DNA from: Clostridium folliculivorans
GTDB taxonomy: Bacteria > Bacillota > Clostridia > Clostridiales > Clostridiaceae
Reading direction: 5' to 3'
Length of the DNA stretch: 64,000 nt
Assembly (NCBI RefSeq): GCF_024341905.1
Contig: NZ_BQXY01000003.1
Location: 561,200-625,199, forward strand
The translations under genes and the position numbers were made by a program. The notes beneath the pieces are model-generated. The model worked only from the letters and a program-made list of their open reading frames with translations. It ran no database searches and had not been told where the DNA came from. How positions within the stretch are numbered: position 1 is the stretch's first letter; each line of letters starts with the position of its first letter. Shown one piece after another: positions 45,757 through 54,897 of this stretch.

Positions 45757-46572
45757 AAACATTTGGCCCTTTAAAACTAGCACAGCTCTTCCTGATAACT
45801 TTACTCTACCATTGCTAAGTATATGCAAATTTATCTCCCCTTCTCTTGAAGAAAGCTGCTTGGCTTTAAGAAAACTTTTATCTTTCTTTGAAGACCAATA
45901 CTGTGCTAATAAGGTATGAACTGAACCAGTTACATAATCCTCGTTTACCCCTGCCCAAGGATTGAAATATCTGGTAACAAAATCATAGTCATTATCTGAA
46001 TTTGCTGTTATTCCTACACCTTTTAGTCCGTCTATGTGTATATCCTTCATCTTATTAAAATTAGGTTTAACAAGTCTTATTTCTTCCTCACTTTGTAACT
46101 CAAACACTAATTTTCCTGTAAGTTTTCCACAAAAAACATTTACATATCTATTAATTCCTAAGGATTTTATTATTTCTTCGTAATTAAATGGTATATTTGC
46201 TTCTGGTTCATCAATTTGAAAGTCTAAGCTTATTTCTCCATTACTTTCTTTACAAGCCTTAATTATTCCTTTGTTACCACTGTAAAGTATATTATCAAAC
46301 GGAATTTTTATTTCATTTAACAAAACGTGAGAAGCTGCTAAAGTAGCATGACCACATATATCAACCTCATATTCTGGAGTGAACCATCTAATACTATAGA
46401 TGTTATCCTTAAAAGCCATAATAAAAGCTGTTTCAGAAAACTTTAGCTCCTTAGCTATGAGCTGCATAGTACTCTCCTCTAATTCTTCGTTCAATATGCA
46501 AACTCCAGCTGGGTTTCCTTTAAATATTTCATTAGCAAAACTATCTACTGTGTATACAGATATACTCTTCAT
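45751..46572 (-). CDS. PhzF-family isomerase
   Basis: The 273-residue protein has the diaminopimelate-epimerase-like fold of the PhzF family. It starts VYTVDSFANEIFKGNPAGVC, with conserved FKGNPAGV. The catalytic glutamate is in LKFSETAFIM, DICGHATLAASHVL is present, and the C-terminal DYVTGSVHTLLA carries the second active-site loop. The reaction is probably an isomerisation or racemisation of a small acid; no phenazine genes are nearby. It is followed in the same direction after the next gene by a peptidase C26 protein, but the operon link is uncertain. Confidence 0.92.
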   Translation of the reverse strand: MKSISVYTVDSFANEIFKGNPAGVCILNEELEESTMQLIAKELKFSETAFIMAFKDNIYSIRWFTPEYEVDICGHATLAASHVLLNEIKIPFDNILYSGNKGIIKACKESNGEISLDFQIDEPEANIPFNYEEIIKSLGINRYVNVFCGKLTGKLVFELQSEEEIRLVKPNFNKMKDIHIDGLKGVGITANSDNDYDFVTRYFNPWAGVNEDYVTGSVHTLLAQYWSSKKDKSFLKAKQLSSREGEINLHILSNGRVKLSGRAVLVLKGQMFI

Positions 46573-46643
46573 TTTTTCAGTCCTTTATTATTTTTTTATT
46601 TATCATATATAGAGCGGTTCATACTGAGCTGTTAATATTTTCA

Positions 46644-47384
46644 TTATATATGTTTATTAATGCAGGAATTAACAAAACTATTAAAAAGCTCCTGCATCGT
46701 ATTATTATACTTACTCATCATTTCTGGGTGCCATTGAACTGCGATAACGAAGCCAGCATCAGATTTCTCAATGCCCTCAATAACTCCATCACCTGCCACT
46801 GCTACCACATTAAAACCATCAGCTACATCATTTATAGCTTGATGATGATAACTGTTAACCAAAATGTCCCCTCCTACTATTTTATATAATTTACTATTTT
46901 TTTCAATAGTTACTGGATGAGTTCCTCTAAAATTCGGAGCATTTTGCTCATGTTTTATATAACTTCCTTCAATATAGGACATATCTTGATATACAGTTCC
47001 CCCGAAAGCCACATTTAGTACCTGCGCTCCCTTGCATATTCCAAATATTGATTTACCTTTGCTATATGCTGTTTTTATCACTTCTATAGTAGCCTCATCT
47101 ACTACTCTATTCACAAATCCTAGTTTTTGCTTTGGTTCTTCACCATAAAGAAGTGGATCAACATCATATCCCCCAGATAACAATATACCATCCATTTGAC
47201 TCACTATAGTATTTAAAACCTCTTTATCCAAAACTGGAGGAATTATAACCGGAGCTCCTCCAGCCCTTATTATTGAATCAACATATGCATCTGTAACATA
47301 TACTCTTTCACTACCTAAAAAAGCTCCATTATCTATGGATAAAAGGTTTGCCATAATTCCTATTAGTGGTTTTTCTTTCTTCAT
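46644..47384 (-). CDS. Class I glutamine-amidotransferase-like hydrolase (peptidase C26, PuuD-like)
   Basis: The 246-residue protein has the gamma-glutamyl hydrolase fold. The nucleophile is Cys117 (FGICKGAQ), with His219 (QWHPE) and Glu221 completing the triad. The family includes gamma-glutamyl-GABA hydrolase PuuD, but no putrescine genes are near, so the substrate stays open. GGAGG lies upstream of the ATG. It precedes PhzF by about 70 bases in the same direction. Confidence 0.92.
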   Translation of the reverse strand: MKKEKPLIGIMANLLSIDNGAFLGSERVYVTDAYVDSIIRAGGAPVIIPPVLDKEVLNTIVSQMDGILLSGGYDVDPLLYGEEPKQKLGFVNRVVDEATIEVIKTAYSKGKSIFGICKGAQVLNVAFGGTVYQDMSYIEGSYIKHEQNAPNFRGTHPVTIEKNSKLYKIVGGDILVNSYHHQAINDVADGFNVVAVAGDGVIEGIEKSDAGFVIAVQWHPEMMSKYNNTMQELFNSFVNSCINKHI

Positions 47385-47816
47385 ATTAGCCTCCTAAAAC
47401 GCATAAATTATTTCTCATATGTATAATACAAGTGTAATATATATTTTTTTCTAACCAAATTAATAACCAAAAAGTTTATTAATAATTTAACTAGAAAACA
47501 TTTGAAATCTTTATAATTTAATACTATTATATCAAAAGTTTATCAACTTTTATAAACAATTTATTATAACAACTGATAAATATGGTTACCTTTTAAAATT
47601 AATCCATATATACTATGTTTAACAAACTCATATTGCTATTATCACAAATCTAATTGAATTATAAATCCCTAAAGAATAAAAAAACACAGTCCATTTCATA
47701 ATAGAATTTATATTTCTAAATCGAAGTGGTCTGTGTTTTTAAGATTCATAACTTAGCCAAAAGTTATTAACCCTCCAGTAAAACTTTATATAGTGTTCCA
47801 AATACAAATATATATA
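47385..47816. other. Intergenic region with palindrome and collapsed repeat
   Basis: About 430 bases. AAAAGTT-TATC-AACTTTT (47534-47551) is a perfect palindrome about 150 bases upstream of the C26 hydrolase gene and may be an operator. The collapsed 95-bp family element at 47684 follows. The rest is AT-rich with no gene. Confidence 0.45.
47684..47741. repeat. Collapsed 95-bp family element acting as terminator
   Basis: Read on the minus strand it has ACCACTTCGAT, then ATATAAATTCTATTATGAA, matching both outer parts of copy 2 at 30675. The entire inner hairpin is missing. A-run and T-run flanks (AAAAAACACAG, CTGTGTTTTT) make it a plausible bidirectional terminator. Confidence 0.7.
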
Positions 47817-48071
47817 TTAAGATATAAAAATTGATATTGTTCCCTCTATTATAAAAAATTCAAACGCTATAGCTAAAATACAAAGTAATAAAAATAGAGA
47901 GGTTCTTCCATCATCTTTATTTTTATGTTCTAAACCAATACTATATATTACAGAATTATTTTTAATCTTCGCATCATCTTTTCTCATAGTCTCTTCAAAG
48001 AAAGTCTCATAAATCATTTTATATAAAGGTATATTAGCAATACCAAGCAATAATATTAAATCCCCATTCAT
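47817..48071 (-). CDS. Small membrane protein, unknown
   Basis: The 84-residue protein has a hydrophobic N-terminal helix (LILLLGIANIPLY), a hydrophilic middle (EETMRKDDAKIKNN and HKNKDDGRTS) and a second hydrophobic helix at the C-terminus. I do not recognise the family. A GAGAG ribosome-binding site is present. It is flanked by the collapsed element at 47684 and repeat family 3 at 48128. Confidence 0.6.
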   Translation of the reverse strand: MNGDLILLLGIANIPLYKMIYETFFEETMRKDDAKIKNNSVIYSIGLEHKNKDDGRTSLFLLLCILAIAFEFFIIEGTISIFIS

Positions 48072-48127
48072 AATTTCTCTCGCCTTTTCATAATTTTATC
48101 TTTTATTACAGTTTAATATTAACTATA

Positions 48128-48220
48128 GGGTTCCATTACAAAAACCTAAGTTATACATGTTGGAAAATCATGCACCTATGAATTTTAGGCATGCATAACT
48201 TAATAGTTGAGGTTGGACCC
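48128..48220. repeat. Interspersed palindromic repeat family 3, copy 2 (inverted)
   Basis: On the minus strand CTCAACTATTAAGTTATGC and GTATAACTTAGGTTT match the arms of the copy at 14687. The central stem has a different sequence (AAAATTCAT opposite ATGATTTT) but still pairs. Confidence 0.8.
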
Positions 48221-48227
48221 CTATATG

Positions 48228-48254
48228 ATTCCTAACTCAACTATTAAATTATAA
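48228..48254. repeat. Repeat family 3, half copy
   Basis: GATTCCTAACTCAACTATTA matches the left arm of the copy at 14687, in the same orientation as that copy and immediately next to the inverted copy at 48128. Confidence 0.7.
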
Positions 48255-48447
48255 TGTATTTTTAATTAAACTTGTACTAATTTATACAAAATTATGCTTC
48301 ATTATTACTTAATATATAAAATCTCCTTATTTATATTTAAAACGGCACATTAAGCTGTACCGTTTCATCAAATAAAACATATATATTTTTTCACCTGAGC
48401 ATTCAATATTCATTTTCTCGCTACCATAATGCTTTGGCCAATTGTAA

Positions 48448-49113
48448 TTACTTAGCTTCTTTCTTCAAAATATCTATTTTTCTTTGCATTAATGAATTTT
48501 GTTTATTAATTGCATCAATTACATTTTTAGCTGAATTATTTATACTAGCAGTGTCTTTGCTTTCTGCAGCTTTTTTATATTCTTCAAAATATTTCTTATT
48601 ATTTTCTCTTAATGTCTTTGATTCCTTTTCTAATTCTTCCATTTTCTTTTTTCCATCATCACTTAAATCTTTCCATATCTTTGATGATTCTTTTCTATTA
48701 CTTTTTAATTCATCAAGCTGTTTCTTGCCTTCTTCTTCAGTAATTTGTTTACTCATCACCTTGTCTTTTATGGCTTTTGCTTGATTTTTAAATTCATCAA
48801 ATCCTTTTTGGTCCTGTACTTTATCTCCTGCTAAGCTAAAAAATTGTTGCTTTAGTTCAATCTTTTTCTGCAAAGCAACCTCTAGTGATTTTTTATTTTC
48901 ACTACTCAATCCTTCAACTTTTAATAAAGCTTCAAATTTATTTTCTCTTCCAGAAGCTTTTACTTTATGATGGTAGCTGTGATTTAGGTCAACTTGATTT
49001 TTATTATCTACATTATTATTTGTAGTTTGATTATCTATGCCATAGGCTATTGTAGGAATAGATAAAGCTATACTTAATAATATAGATACAACGAATCTTT
49101 TTTTCAAAAACAA
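48448..49113 (-). CDS. Secreted coiled-coil protein, unknown
   Basis: The 221-residue protein has a clear signal peptide (KKRFVVSILLSIALSIPTIAYG, cleavage near residue 25). An Asn-rich linker follows, then a long, highly charged helical region of Lys/Glu-rich heptads (about residues 55-220) with no cysteine. No known domain is evident; the size and helicity recall Spy-like or DUF-type periplasmic chaperone-like proteins. Not assigned. It appears monocistronic. Confidence 0.75.
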   Translation of the reverse strand: MFLKKRFVVSILLSIALSIPTIAYGIDNQTTNNNVDNKNQVDLNHSYHHKVKASGRENKFEALLKVEGLSSENKKSLEVALQKKIELKQQFFSLAGDKVQDQKGFDEFKNQAKAIKDKVMSKQITEEEGKKQLDELKSNRKESSKIWKDLSDDGKKKMEELEKESKTLRENNKKYFEEYKKAAESKDTASINNSAKNVIDAINKQNSLMQRKIDILKKEAK

Positions 49114-49202
49114 ACACCCCTTCGCAAGATTAATGTATTTTCTTTATTAATCTGCCTTAAACTTGAAAATTTTATGTATAAATTATCTAAAATGAAGACT
49201 CT

Positions 49203-49229
49203 GTTAAATTAAGCGGTTAGCCATCTGAT
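49203..49229. repeat. Repeat family 2, copy 6 (short fragment)
   Basis: GTTAAATTAAGCGGTTAGCC followed by ATCTGAT resembles the outer arm of family 2 at 1591. Confidence 0.45.
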
Positions 49230-49238
49230 TAAAAAGTA

Positions 49239-49270
49239 AAAGACTGCTTCATTTTAGAAGCAGTCTTTGA
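49239..49270 (-). terminator. Terminator of the 36-residue ORF
   Basis: The 12-bp stem AAAGACTGCTTC/GAAGCAGTCTTT is followed on the minus strand by TTTTACTTTTT. Confidence 0.85.
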
Positions 49271-49288
49271 CCATCTATTATATTGTAA

Positions 49289-49399
49289 TTACTTATCTCT
49301 ATGCTTATTTTGAATTTCTTTTACTGGTTCCTGTTCATTCTTTTCAGGACTCTTAAATCTTTTACTATTCCATGATGATTGTTGATTTTTTTTAGACAT
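49289..49399 (-). CDS. Small 36-residue hydrophilic protein
   Basis: ATG at 49397-49399 on the minus strand, stop at 49289. A strong GGAGGTGA lies five bases upstream. The product begins MSKKNQQSSWNSKRF and is rich in Lys, Gln, Asn and Glu with no hydrophobic segment. It has its own terminator at 49239. The ribosome-binding site lies in one arm of a hairpin (49402-49437), suggesting translational control. The composition recalls small spore or nucleic-acid-associated proteins, but I cannot assign it. Confidence 0.7.
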   Translation of the reverse strand: MSKKNQQSSWNSKRFKSPEKNEQEPVKEIQNKHRDK

Positions 49400-49403
49400 A
49401 AAA

Positions 49404-49434
49404 TCACCTCCAAACTATTATAATTAGTTTTGGA
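49404..49434 (-). promoter_or_regulatory. Hairpin sequestering a ribosome-binding site
   Basis: On the minus strand CTCCAAAACTA pairs with TAGTTTGGAG across a 7-base loop. The GGAG of the right arm is the ribosome-binding site of the 36-residue ORF, so folding would block translation. Confidence 0.6.
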
Positions 49435-49448
49435 GATAGTCTATCTTT

Positions 49449-49637
49449 TTATTCAGATTTCTCAGATATTCTTTTTATCAGTTTTTTCTCTATTAGTTCA
49501 CTTTTGCTAAATCCATTTACAAAACATCTTATCTGCTTATAATCTATATTATTCATTTTAAAATCTAAGACATCTATCCTATCACCTTTATAGACTACAG
49601 GTTCTTTTACTCCATTTAAGAAAATTTCTACTTGCAT
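49449..49637 (-). CDS. Small hypothetical protein
   Basis: The 62-residue protein has predicted short strands followed by a charged C-terminal helix (SKSELIEKKLIKRISEKSE core KKLIKRISEK). AAGGAG precedes the ATG. It lies in the same direction as the 36-residue ORF and the Mrr-like nuclease gene, with gaps of about 50 and 190 bases. No family recognised. Confidence 0.65.
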   Translation of the reverse strand: MQVEIFLNGVKEPVVYKGDRIDVLDFKMNNIDYKQIRCFVNGFSKSELIEKKLIKRISEKSE

Positions 49638-49824
49638 TTGTTTCTCCTTACTTTTAATAAATTTATCTTGTATAATTGTTTATTTTCGGTACAGATACTC
49701 AATTTAGATTCATTTATTTCTAATTATATTCCAACTATAGTTATATAATTTTTCAACTTCAAACTACTCTCAGAATACAATGATTTCTCGAAAATTTCAT
49801 ATCTATCTCAATATATTATCTTTA

Positions 49825-50529
49825 TTATTTCGCATTATGATAGTTATTTGCCCCTTCTACATTCGTAGTGAAACTACATTGTGGGTATCCTTCACAACCA
49901 TAAAAATATCCATATCTCCCATCTCTAAGAACTAAATTAGCTCCACATTTAGGGCATATTGTTTTATTAAATATTTCATTTTTATTTTTCACTTCTACAA
50001 GATTATAAAGTTTCCTTCTATCATATAATTCTACTTCGTTGTATTTAGCCAATATCTTTGCATTTTCAGTAAAATAGCTGTTAGTTATCACAATTGATCT
50101 ATCAGCATTATAATATTTCATAGAAGCTACTACTTGCTGAACTGCCTCTACTCCAACCTTGCTTTTCCATCTTTTAGCCTGAACTACTATCTTTGATTTA
50201 TCTTTCTTTATTATTAAATCCGCACCATAATCAGCAGTTGTTGGCGTCAATTTAACTTTATATCCCAACTTCTTAAATTTTAAAGCTAAGAACTCCTCGA
50301 AATCTTCACCACTTAATTTATCGATATTATCCATTTTGTACTTCATCATTCTTTTCACAGTATATTTCTTCACTATAAAATATATAAATATCAAAATAAT
50401 AGTGCTTAAAATACTATCTATAAAAAAAATGCTTTTATCAACAAAAATCCTTAGAAGCGAAATCTGTATAATATATGCTATAATAAAACTCCTTCTTAAT
50501 CTATCATCTTTAGTATTCCTGTATTTCAC
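49825..50529 (-). CDS. Membrane-associated Mrr-like restriction endonuclease-fold protein with zinc ribbon
   Basis: The 234-residue protein has two N-terminal hydrophobic helices (about residues 13-55) and an Mrr_cat nuclease domain starting LSGEDFEEFLALKF. The PD-(D/E)xK-type residues are Asp104 (DYGADLII) and Gln117-x-Lys119 (VVQAKRW). A C-terminal topoisomerase-type C4 zinc ribbon follows (CPKC, then CEGYPQC). Related proteins cut modified or foreign DNA, though many have unknown targets. No methylase accompanies it. Confidence 0.88.
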   Translation of the reverse strand: MKYRNTKDDRLRRSFIIAYIIQISLLRIFVDKSIFFIDSILSTIILIFIYFIVKKYTVKRMMKYKMDNIDKLSGEDFEEFLALKFKKLGYKVKLTPTTADYGADLIIKKDKSKIVVQAKRWKSKVGVEAVQQVVASMKYYNADRSIVITNSYFTENAKILAKYNEVELYDRRKLYNLVEVKNKNEIFNKTICPKCGANLVLRDGRYGYFYGCEGYPQCSFTTNVEGANNYHNAK

Positions 50530-50618
50530 ATTTTTTCATCCTTATCTTTTGTAGTTATTTATGTAAATTCATCGACTATCTTTACAGCATTTTAAACAAG
50601 GTCTTTTAAATTTTACTA

Positions 50619-51629
<1,011 letters not shown>

Positions 51630-51791
51630 CTAATTTTATTAATAATCTTCTAAGCATTACATGTTGTATTATTTAATAAAATTTTACCAATGTTTTAGTA
51701 AAAAATCAAAGTTTATATTTTAACATAATTATTCTTTACAGTAAAAAAATAATATATTAAACTAATTTTAATATATTTATGAGGTGATGTT

Positions 51792-52502
51792 ATGACTCTT
51801 AATATTGCACATAGAGGCTTTAGCGGTGAATACCCTGAAAATACTATGTTAGCATTTAAAAAAGCTTCAGAAACCCATTGTAATGGCATTGAAACAGATG
51901 TACAACTTACCAAAGACGGTATTCCTGTATTAATTCACGATGAAACCTTAGATAGAACCTCTAATGGCACTGGGCTTGTGAAAGACTATACTTATTCAGA
52001 ATTATTAAAGCTAGACTTTGGCAACGGACAAAAAATCCCAGCCTTAGAAGACTTCATCGCATTCTCAAAGGAAAAAAACTTATTTATAAATTTAGAATTA
52101 AAGAACAGTATAATTGAATATGAATCCCTAGAAAGTATCACTTTGAATTTGTTAGACAAATATAGTTATCCAAAAGACAAAGTAATCTTATCTTCTTTTA
52201 ACCATTATTCTATGGTAAATATTAAGACATTAGATAAGTCATATAAGACCGGTCTTCTATATGATTGTTGGATATATGAACCTGGTAATTATTGCAGACT
52301 TTGTGGCGCTGATGCTATGCATCCACAGTTTTTATCTGTTTTAAATAAAAAGTTAGTAGATGATATTAAAATTAAGGACTTTCAAATAAACACATATACA
52401 GTTAACGATGCAGAATATATGAAAAAACTCCTTAACTTAGGAATAGATGGAATAATTACTAACTATCCAGATCTACTTAATCAAATCATGCAACAATCAT
52501 AA
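51792..52502 (+). CDS. glpQ: Glycerophosphodiester phosphodiesterase
   Basis: The 236-residue cytosolic GDPD-family enzyme hydrolyses glycerophosphodiesters to glycerol-3-phosphate and an alcohol. The catalytic motifs are complete: HRG at residues 7-9 (NIAHRGFSGEYPENT), the metal ligands ETD (GIETDVQLT) and the general acid HD (VLIHDETLDRTSNG), plus ELK (NLELKNS). No signal peptide. GAGGTGAT precedes the start. It is divergent from the LacI regulator. Confidence 0.94.
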   Translation: MTLNIAHRGFSGEYPENTMLAFKKASETHCNGIETDVQLTKDGIPVLIHDETLDRTSNGTGLVKDYTYSELLKLDFGNGQKIPALEDFIAFSKEKNLFINLELKNSIIEYESLESITLNLLDKYSYPKDKVILSSFNHYSMVNIKTLDKSYKTGLLYDCWIYEPGNYCRLCGADAMHPQFLSVLNKKLVDDIKIKDFQINTYTVNDAEYMKKLLNLGIDGIITNYPDLLNQIMQQS

Positions 52503-52527
52503 AAACAAGCGCTACTAAAAGTATCGT

Positions 52528-52595
52528 ATTGAAATTAAGTGGCTATGCATCCGATGCTTTAATGAGCTTACGCATAACTACTTAATTTCTCAATA
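52528..52595. repeat. Repeat family 2, copy 3
   Basis: ATTGAAATTAAGTGGCTATG, CATCCGATGCTTTAATGAGC, TTACGC then ATAACTACTTAATTTCT. It keeps the left arm and the outer right end of the element at 26902 and lacks the middle. Confidence 0.8.
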
Positions 52596-52749
52596 TCCTT
52601 AAACATAGCATGAAAATTTTATACTTTCTTTTAAATTTAAAAAATCCAAAGTGACTATAGATTGCGAAATGCCTGATTAATCACAGCCTCACAAACCTAT
52701 AACTACTTTGGAATAAAAATTTTATATTATGTAATTAAAGTTCCGTAAA

Positions 52750-53748
52750 TTATATAAGCTTAATTATAAATATTGCTATTCCCCCTAGGGCAGCACATAT
52801 CGGAATAGTTATAACCCATGTCCACATTATATTTTGAGCTAGACTCCATCTAACAGATGAAAATCTCTTTGATGCTCCAACACCCATAATAGAACCTGAA
52901 ATTATATGAGTAGTACTTACAGGTGCATTAAGCATAGTAGCACTAAATATTACAGCAGCAGCACTTGTCTCCGCTGCAAACCCATTTACAGGTGCAAGCT
53001 TTGCCATATTAACTCCCATTGTCTTTATTATCTTCCATCCACCTACAGATGTACCTATTGCCATTGCAGTAGCACATCCAGCTTTAACCCAAAAAGGAAC
53101 ATGGAATGTAGTAATTAATCCACCACTTAGTAATGCTGCAGTAATGATGCCCATTGATTTTTGTGCATCATTTCCACCATGGTTAAATGCCATCAAAGCT
53201 GCTGATAATATCTGTAGCTTTGAAAATGACTTCGTTACTTGATGTGGTTTTGCTTTTCTTAAAATCCAGTTTAAAAGAGTCATAAATATATATCCTATTA
53301 CAAAACCGATAACTGGAGATAAGAATAACCATAAAACTACTTTAAATAAAACATTATGCCAATTTACAACTGCAAAACTAGCCTTAAATACTATTGCTGA
53401 TCCTATAAGACCTCCAATAAGTGCATGTGAAGAACTACTAGGTATAGCAAAGTACCAAGTAACAAGATTCCATATTATCGCTGCAACTAATGCAGCAAGT
53501 ACTACTGTTTGAGGTATTAAACTCGGATCAACTATATCTGATCCAACTGTCTTTGCAACTTTAGTACTTATAAATGCACCTACAAAGTTTAGAAAAGCTG
53601 ACATCATTATAGCCTGCTTAGGAGTCAAAACTCTTGTAGATACGGATGTAGCTATAGAATTAGCAGTATCATGGAAACCATTTATGAAATCAAAGCCTAA
53701 TGCTAAAATAACAACAACTATAGTTACTACTAATATAGAACTAGACAT
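52750..53748 (-). CDS. pit: Low-affinity inorganic phosphate transporter (Pit)
   Basis: The 332-residue membrane protein has the PiT family duplicated signature: FINGFHDTANSIATS in the N-terminal half and AFNHGGNDAQKSMGI in the C-terminal half, with about ten predicted helices. It imports phosphate or metal-phosphate with protons or Na+. The start overlaps the end of the DUF47 gene by eight bases, so the two are co-translated. Confidence 0.95.
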   Translation of the reverse strand: MSSSILVVTIVVVILALGFDFINGFHDTANSIATSVSTRVLTPKQAIMMSAFLNFVGAFISTKVAKTVGSDIVDPSLIPQTVVLAALVAAIIWNLVTWYFAIPSSSSHALIGGLIGSAIVFKASFAVVNWHNVLFKVVLWLFLSPVIGFVIGYIFMTLLNWILRKAKPHQVTKSFSKLQILSAALMAFNHGGNDAQKSMGIITAALLSGGLITTFHVPFWVKAGCATAMAIGTSVGGWKIIKTMGVNMAKLAPVNGFAAETSAAAVIFSATMLNAPVSTTHIISGSIMGVGASKRFSSVRWSLAQNIMWTWVITIPICAALGGIAIFIIKLI

Positions 53749-54364
53749 GCTTTGTTACAACTCCTTCAATAACATTTGCAAGCTTTTCACATGAATCTAT
53801 TGCATCTTCTAAAGATTCATAAATATCCTTCCAAATGATTATTTTGATTTCCTTTGTTCCACCACTAAATAGTTCTTTCATACTTTCTCTGTATATTCTA
53901 TCGCAATCATTTTCAAGTTTATTAACTTCTACTATCTTATTTTTTATCTCAGCTGTATTTTTCATATTCTTAAAAGCTCGCATTAAAAGCTTAATTTCAT
54001 CGCTTGCTTTTACAATATTTGCTGAAATAAGTAATGCACTTTCATTAACTTCGTTAACATTGTACATTAAAAATCTTGCTGCAGTATCTTCGATATAATC
54101 AACTACATCGTCAAGTGCTTTACCAATGATGAAAATATCTTCTCTATCGATAGGTGTGATAAAGCTGTTATTTACTTCCTCAAGAATTTTGTGTAGCTCA
54201 TCATCGCCTCTGTGTTCGATATCTCTTAAGTGCTCGTATTTTTCATTTCCCTCATTTGGAGATTTTACAAAATCATCAAGTGCGCGTGCTGCATCACTTA
54301 TAATCTCGGAAAATGAAATAAATAAATCAAAAAATTTGTCGTTTTTAGGTGATAAATTAAACAT
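53741..54364 (-). CDS. DUF47/PhoU-like Pit accessory protein
   Basis: The 207-residue all-helical PhoU-like protein (DUF47, YkaA type) has EFISD-like helices at the N-terminus, HRGDDELHKIL and IDREDIFIIGKALDDVVDYIEDTA in the middle, and the conserved metal-contact EhxCD pattern later (KLENDCDRIYRES). Such proteins regulate Pit carriers in the same operon. It is the first gene, with CATAGCTTCCTCC giving a GGAGGAAG site. A Pho-box-like repeat lies upstream. Confidence 0.93.
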   Translation of the reverse strand: MFNLSPKNDKFFDLFISFSEIISDAARALDDFVKSPNEGNEKYEHLRDIEHRGDDELHKILEEVNNSFITPIDREDIFIIGKALDDVVDYIEDTAARFLMYNVNEVNESALLISANIVKASDEIKLLMRAFKNMKNTAEIKNKIVEVNKLENDCDRIYRESMKELFSGGTKEIKIIIWKDIYESLEDAIDSCEKLANVIEGVVTKHV

Positions 54365-54422
54365 AGCTTCCTCCTATGATCTAACTTTTATTTGCTCAAC
54401 TCTATTAATGATACAAGTTGTT

Positions 54423-54439
54423 TGTTAAGATTGTGTTAA
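54423..54439 (-). promoter_or_regulatory. Pho-box-like direct repeat upstream of DUF47-pit
   Basis: On the minus strand TTAACA-N5-TTAACA. This is the spacing and consensus of PhoP-binding hexamers in Bacillus. A -10-like TATCAT (54408-54413) lies nine bases downstream, where a PhoP-activated promoter would place it. Confidence 0.5.
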
Positions 54440-54789
54440 GTTTTATTAATAATTTTAATTATTCTCTTCACTTTTTAACTTTAATAACTTAATATATGTT
54501 TTTTTAACATTATCATCATTTACTTAACTAAAATTTAACTTTATGATACTTGTACAATTATACATTTGAGGAATAATATTTATTAACTGGAACATATACT
54601 TCACTTAAAGAATTATTAACCAATGATTTGTTAATTACCTCTAAACATAGTCAGACTGGCACTTTTAAATGGCAATATGATTGTAAACGTCTTCTCAACG
54701 CAAAGCTATCTATTTATTATATTCTATTATTAGTATAAATATTAGTATTACCGTTCTATTTAATCATTATAACTTTTCTTTTCTTAAAT

Positions 54790-54869
54790 AAAAAGGTACC
54801 CAATCTTAAAGCTAAATCTATGTTTCTAATAAGACACATAAATTTATAACTTTTTAGATTAGATACCAT
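54790..54869 (-). terminator. Terminator of the uracil permease gene
   Basis: On the minus strand GGTATCTAATCT pairs with AGATTGGGTACC across an internal structured loop, followed by TTTTTATTT. Confidence 0.75.
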
Positions 54870-54897
54870 TATATTGTCTATATCAATTAATAGACTT

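Larger units (their letters stand above)
48072..48447. other. Intergenic region with repeat family 3
   Basis: About 375 bases. It contains the inverted family 3 copy at 48128, a half copy at 48228 and AT-rich sequence beyond. No ORF is visible. Confidence 0.5.
54365..54897. other. Region between phosphate and uracil operons
   Basis: About 530 bases. The left part holds the promoter and Pho-box-like repeats of the DUF47-pit operon (54408-54439), the right end the uracil permease terminator (54790-54869). The middle (54445-54785) is AT-rich with no recognisable gene or motif. Confidence 0.5.
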
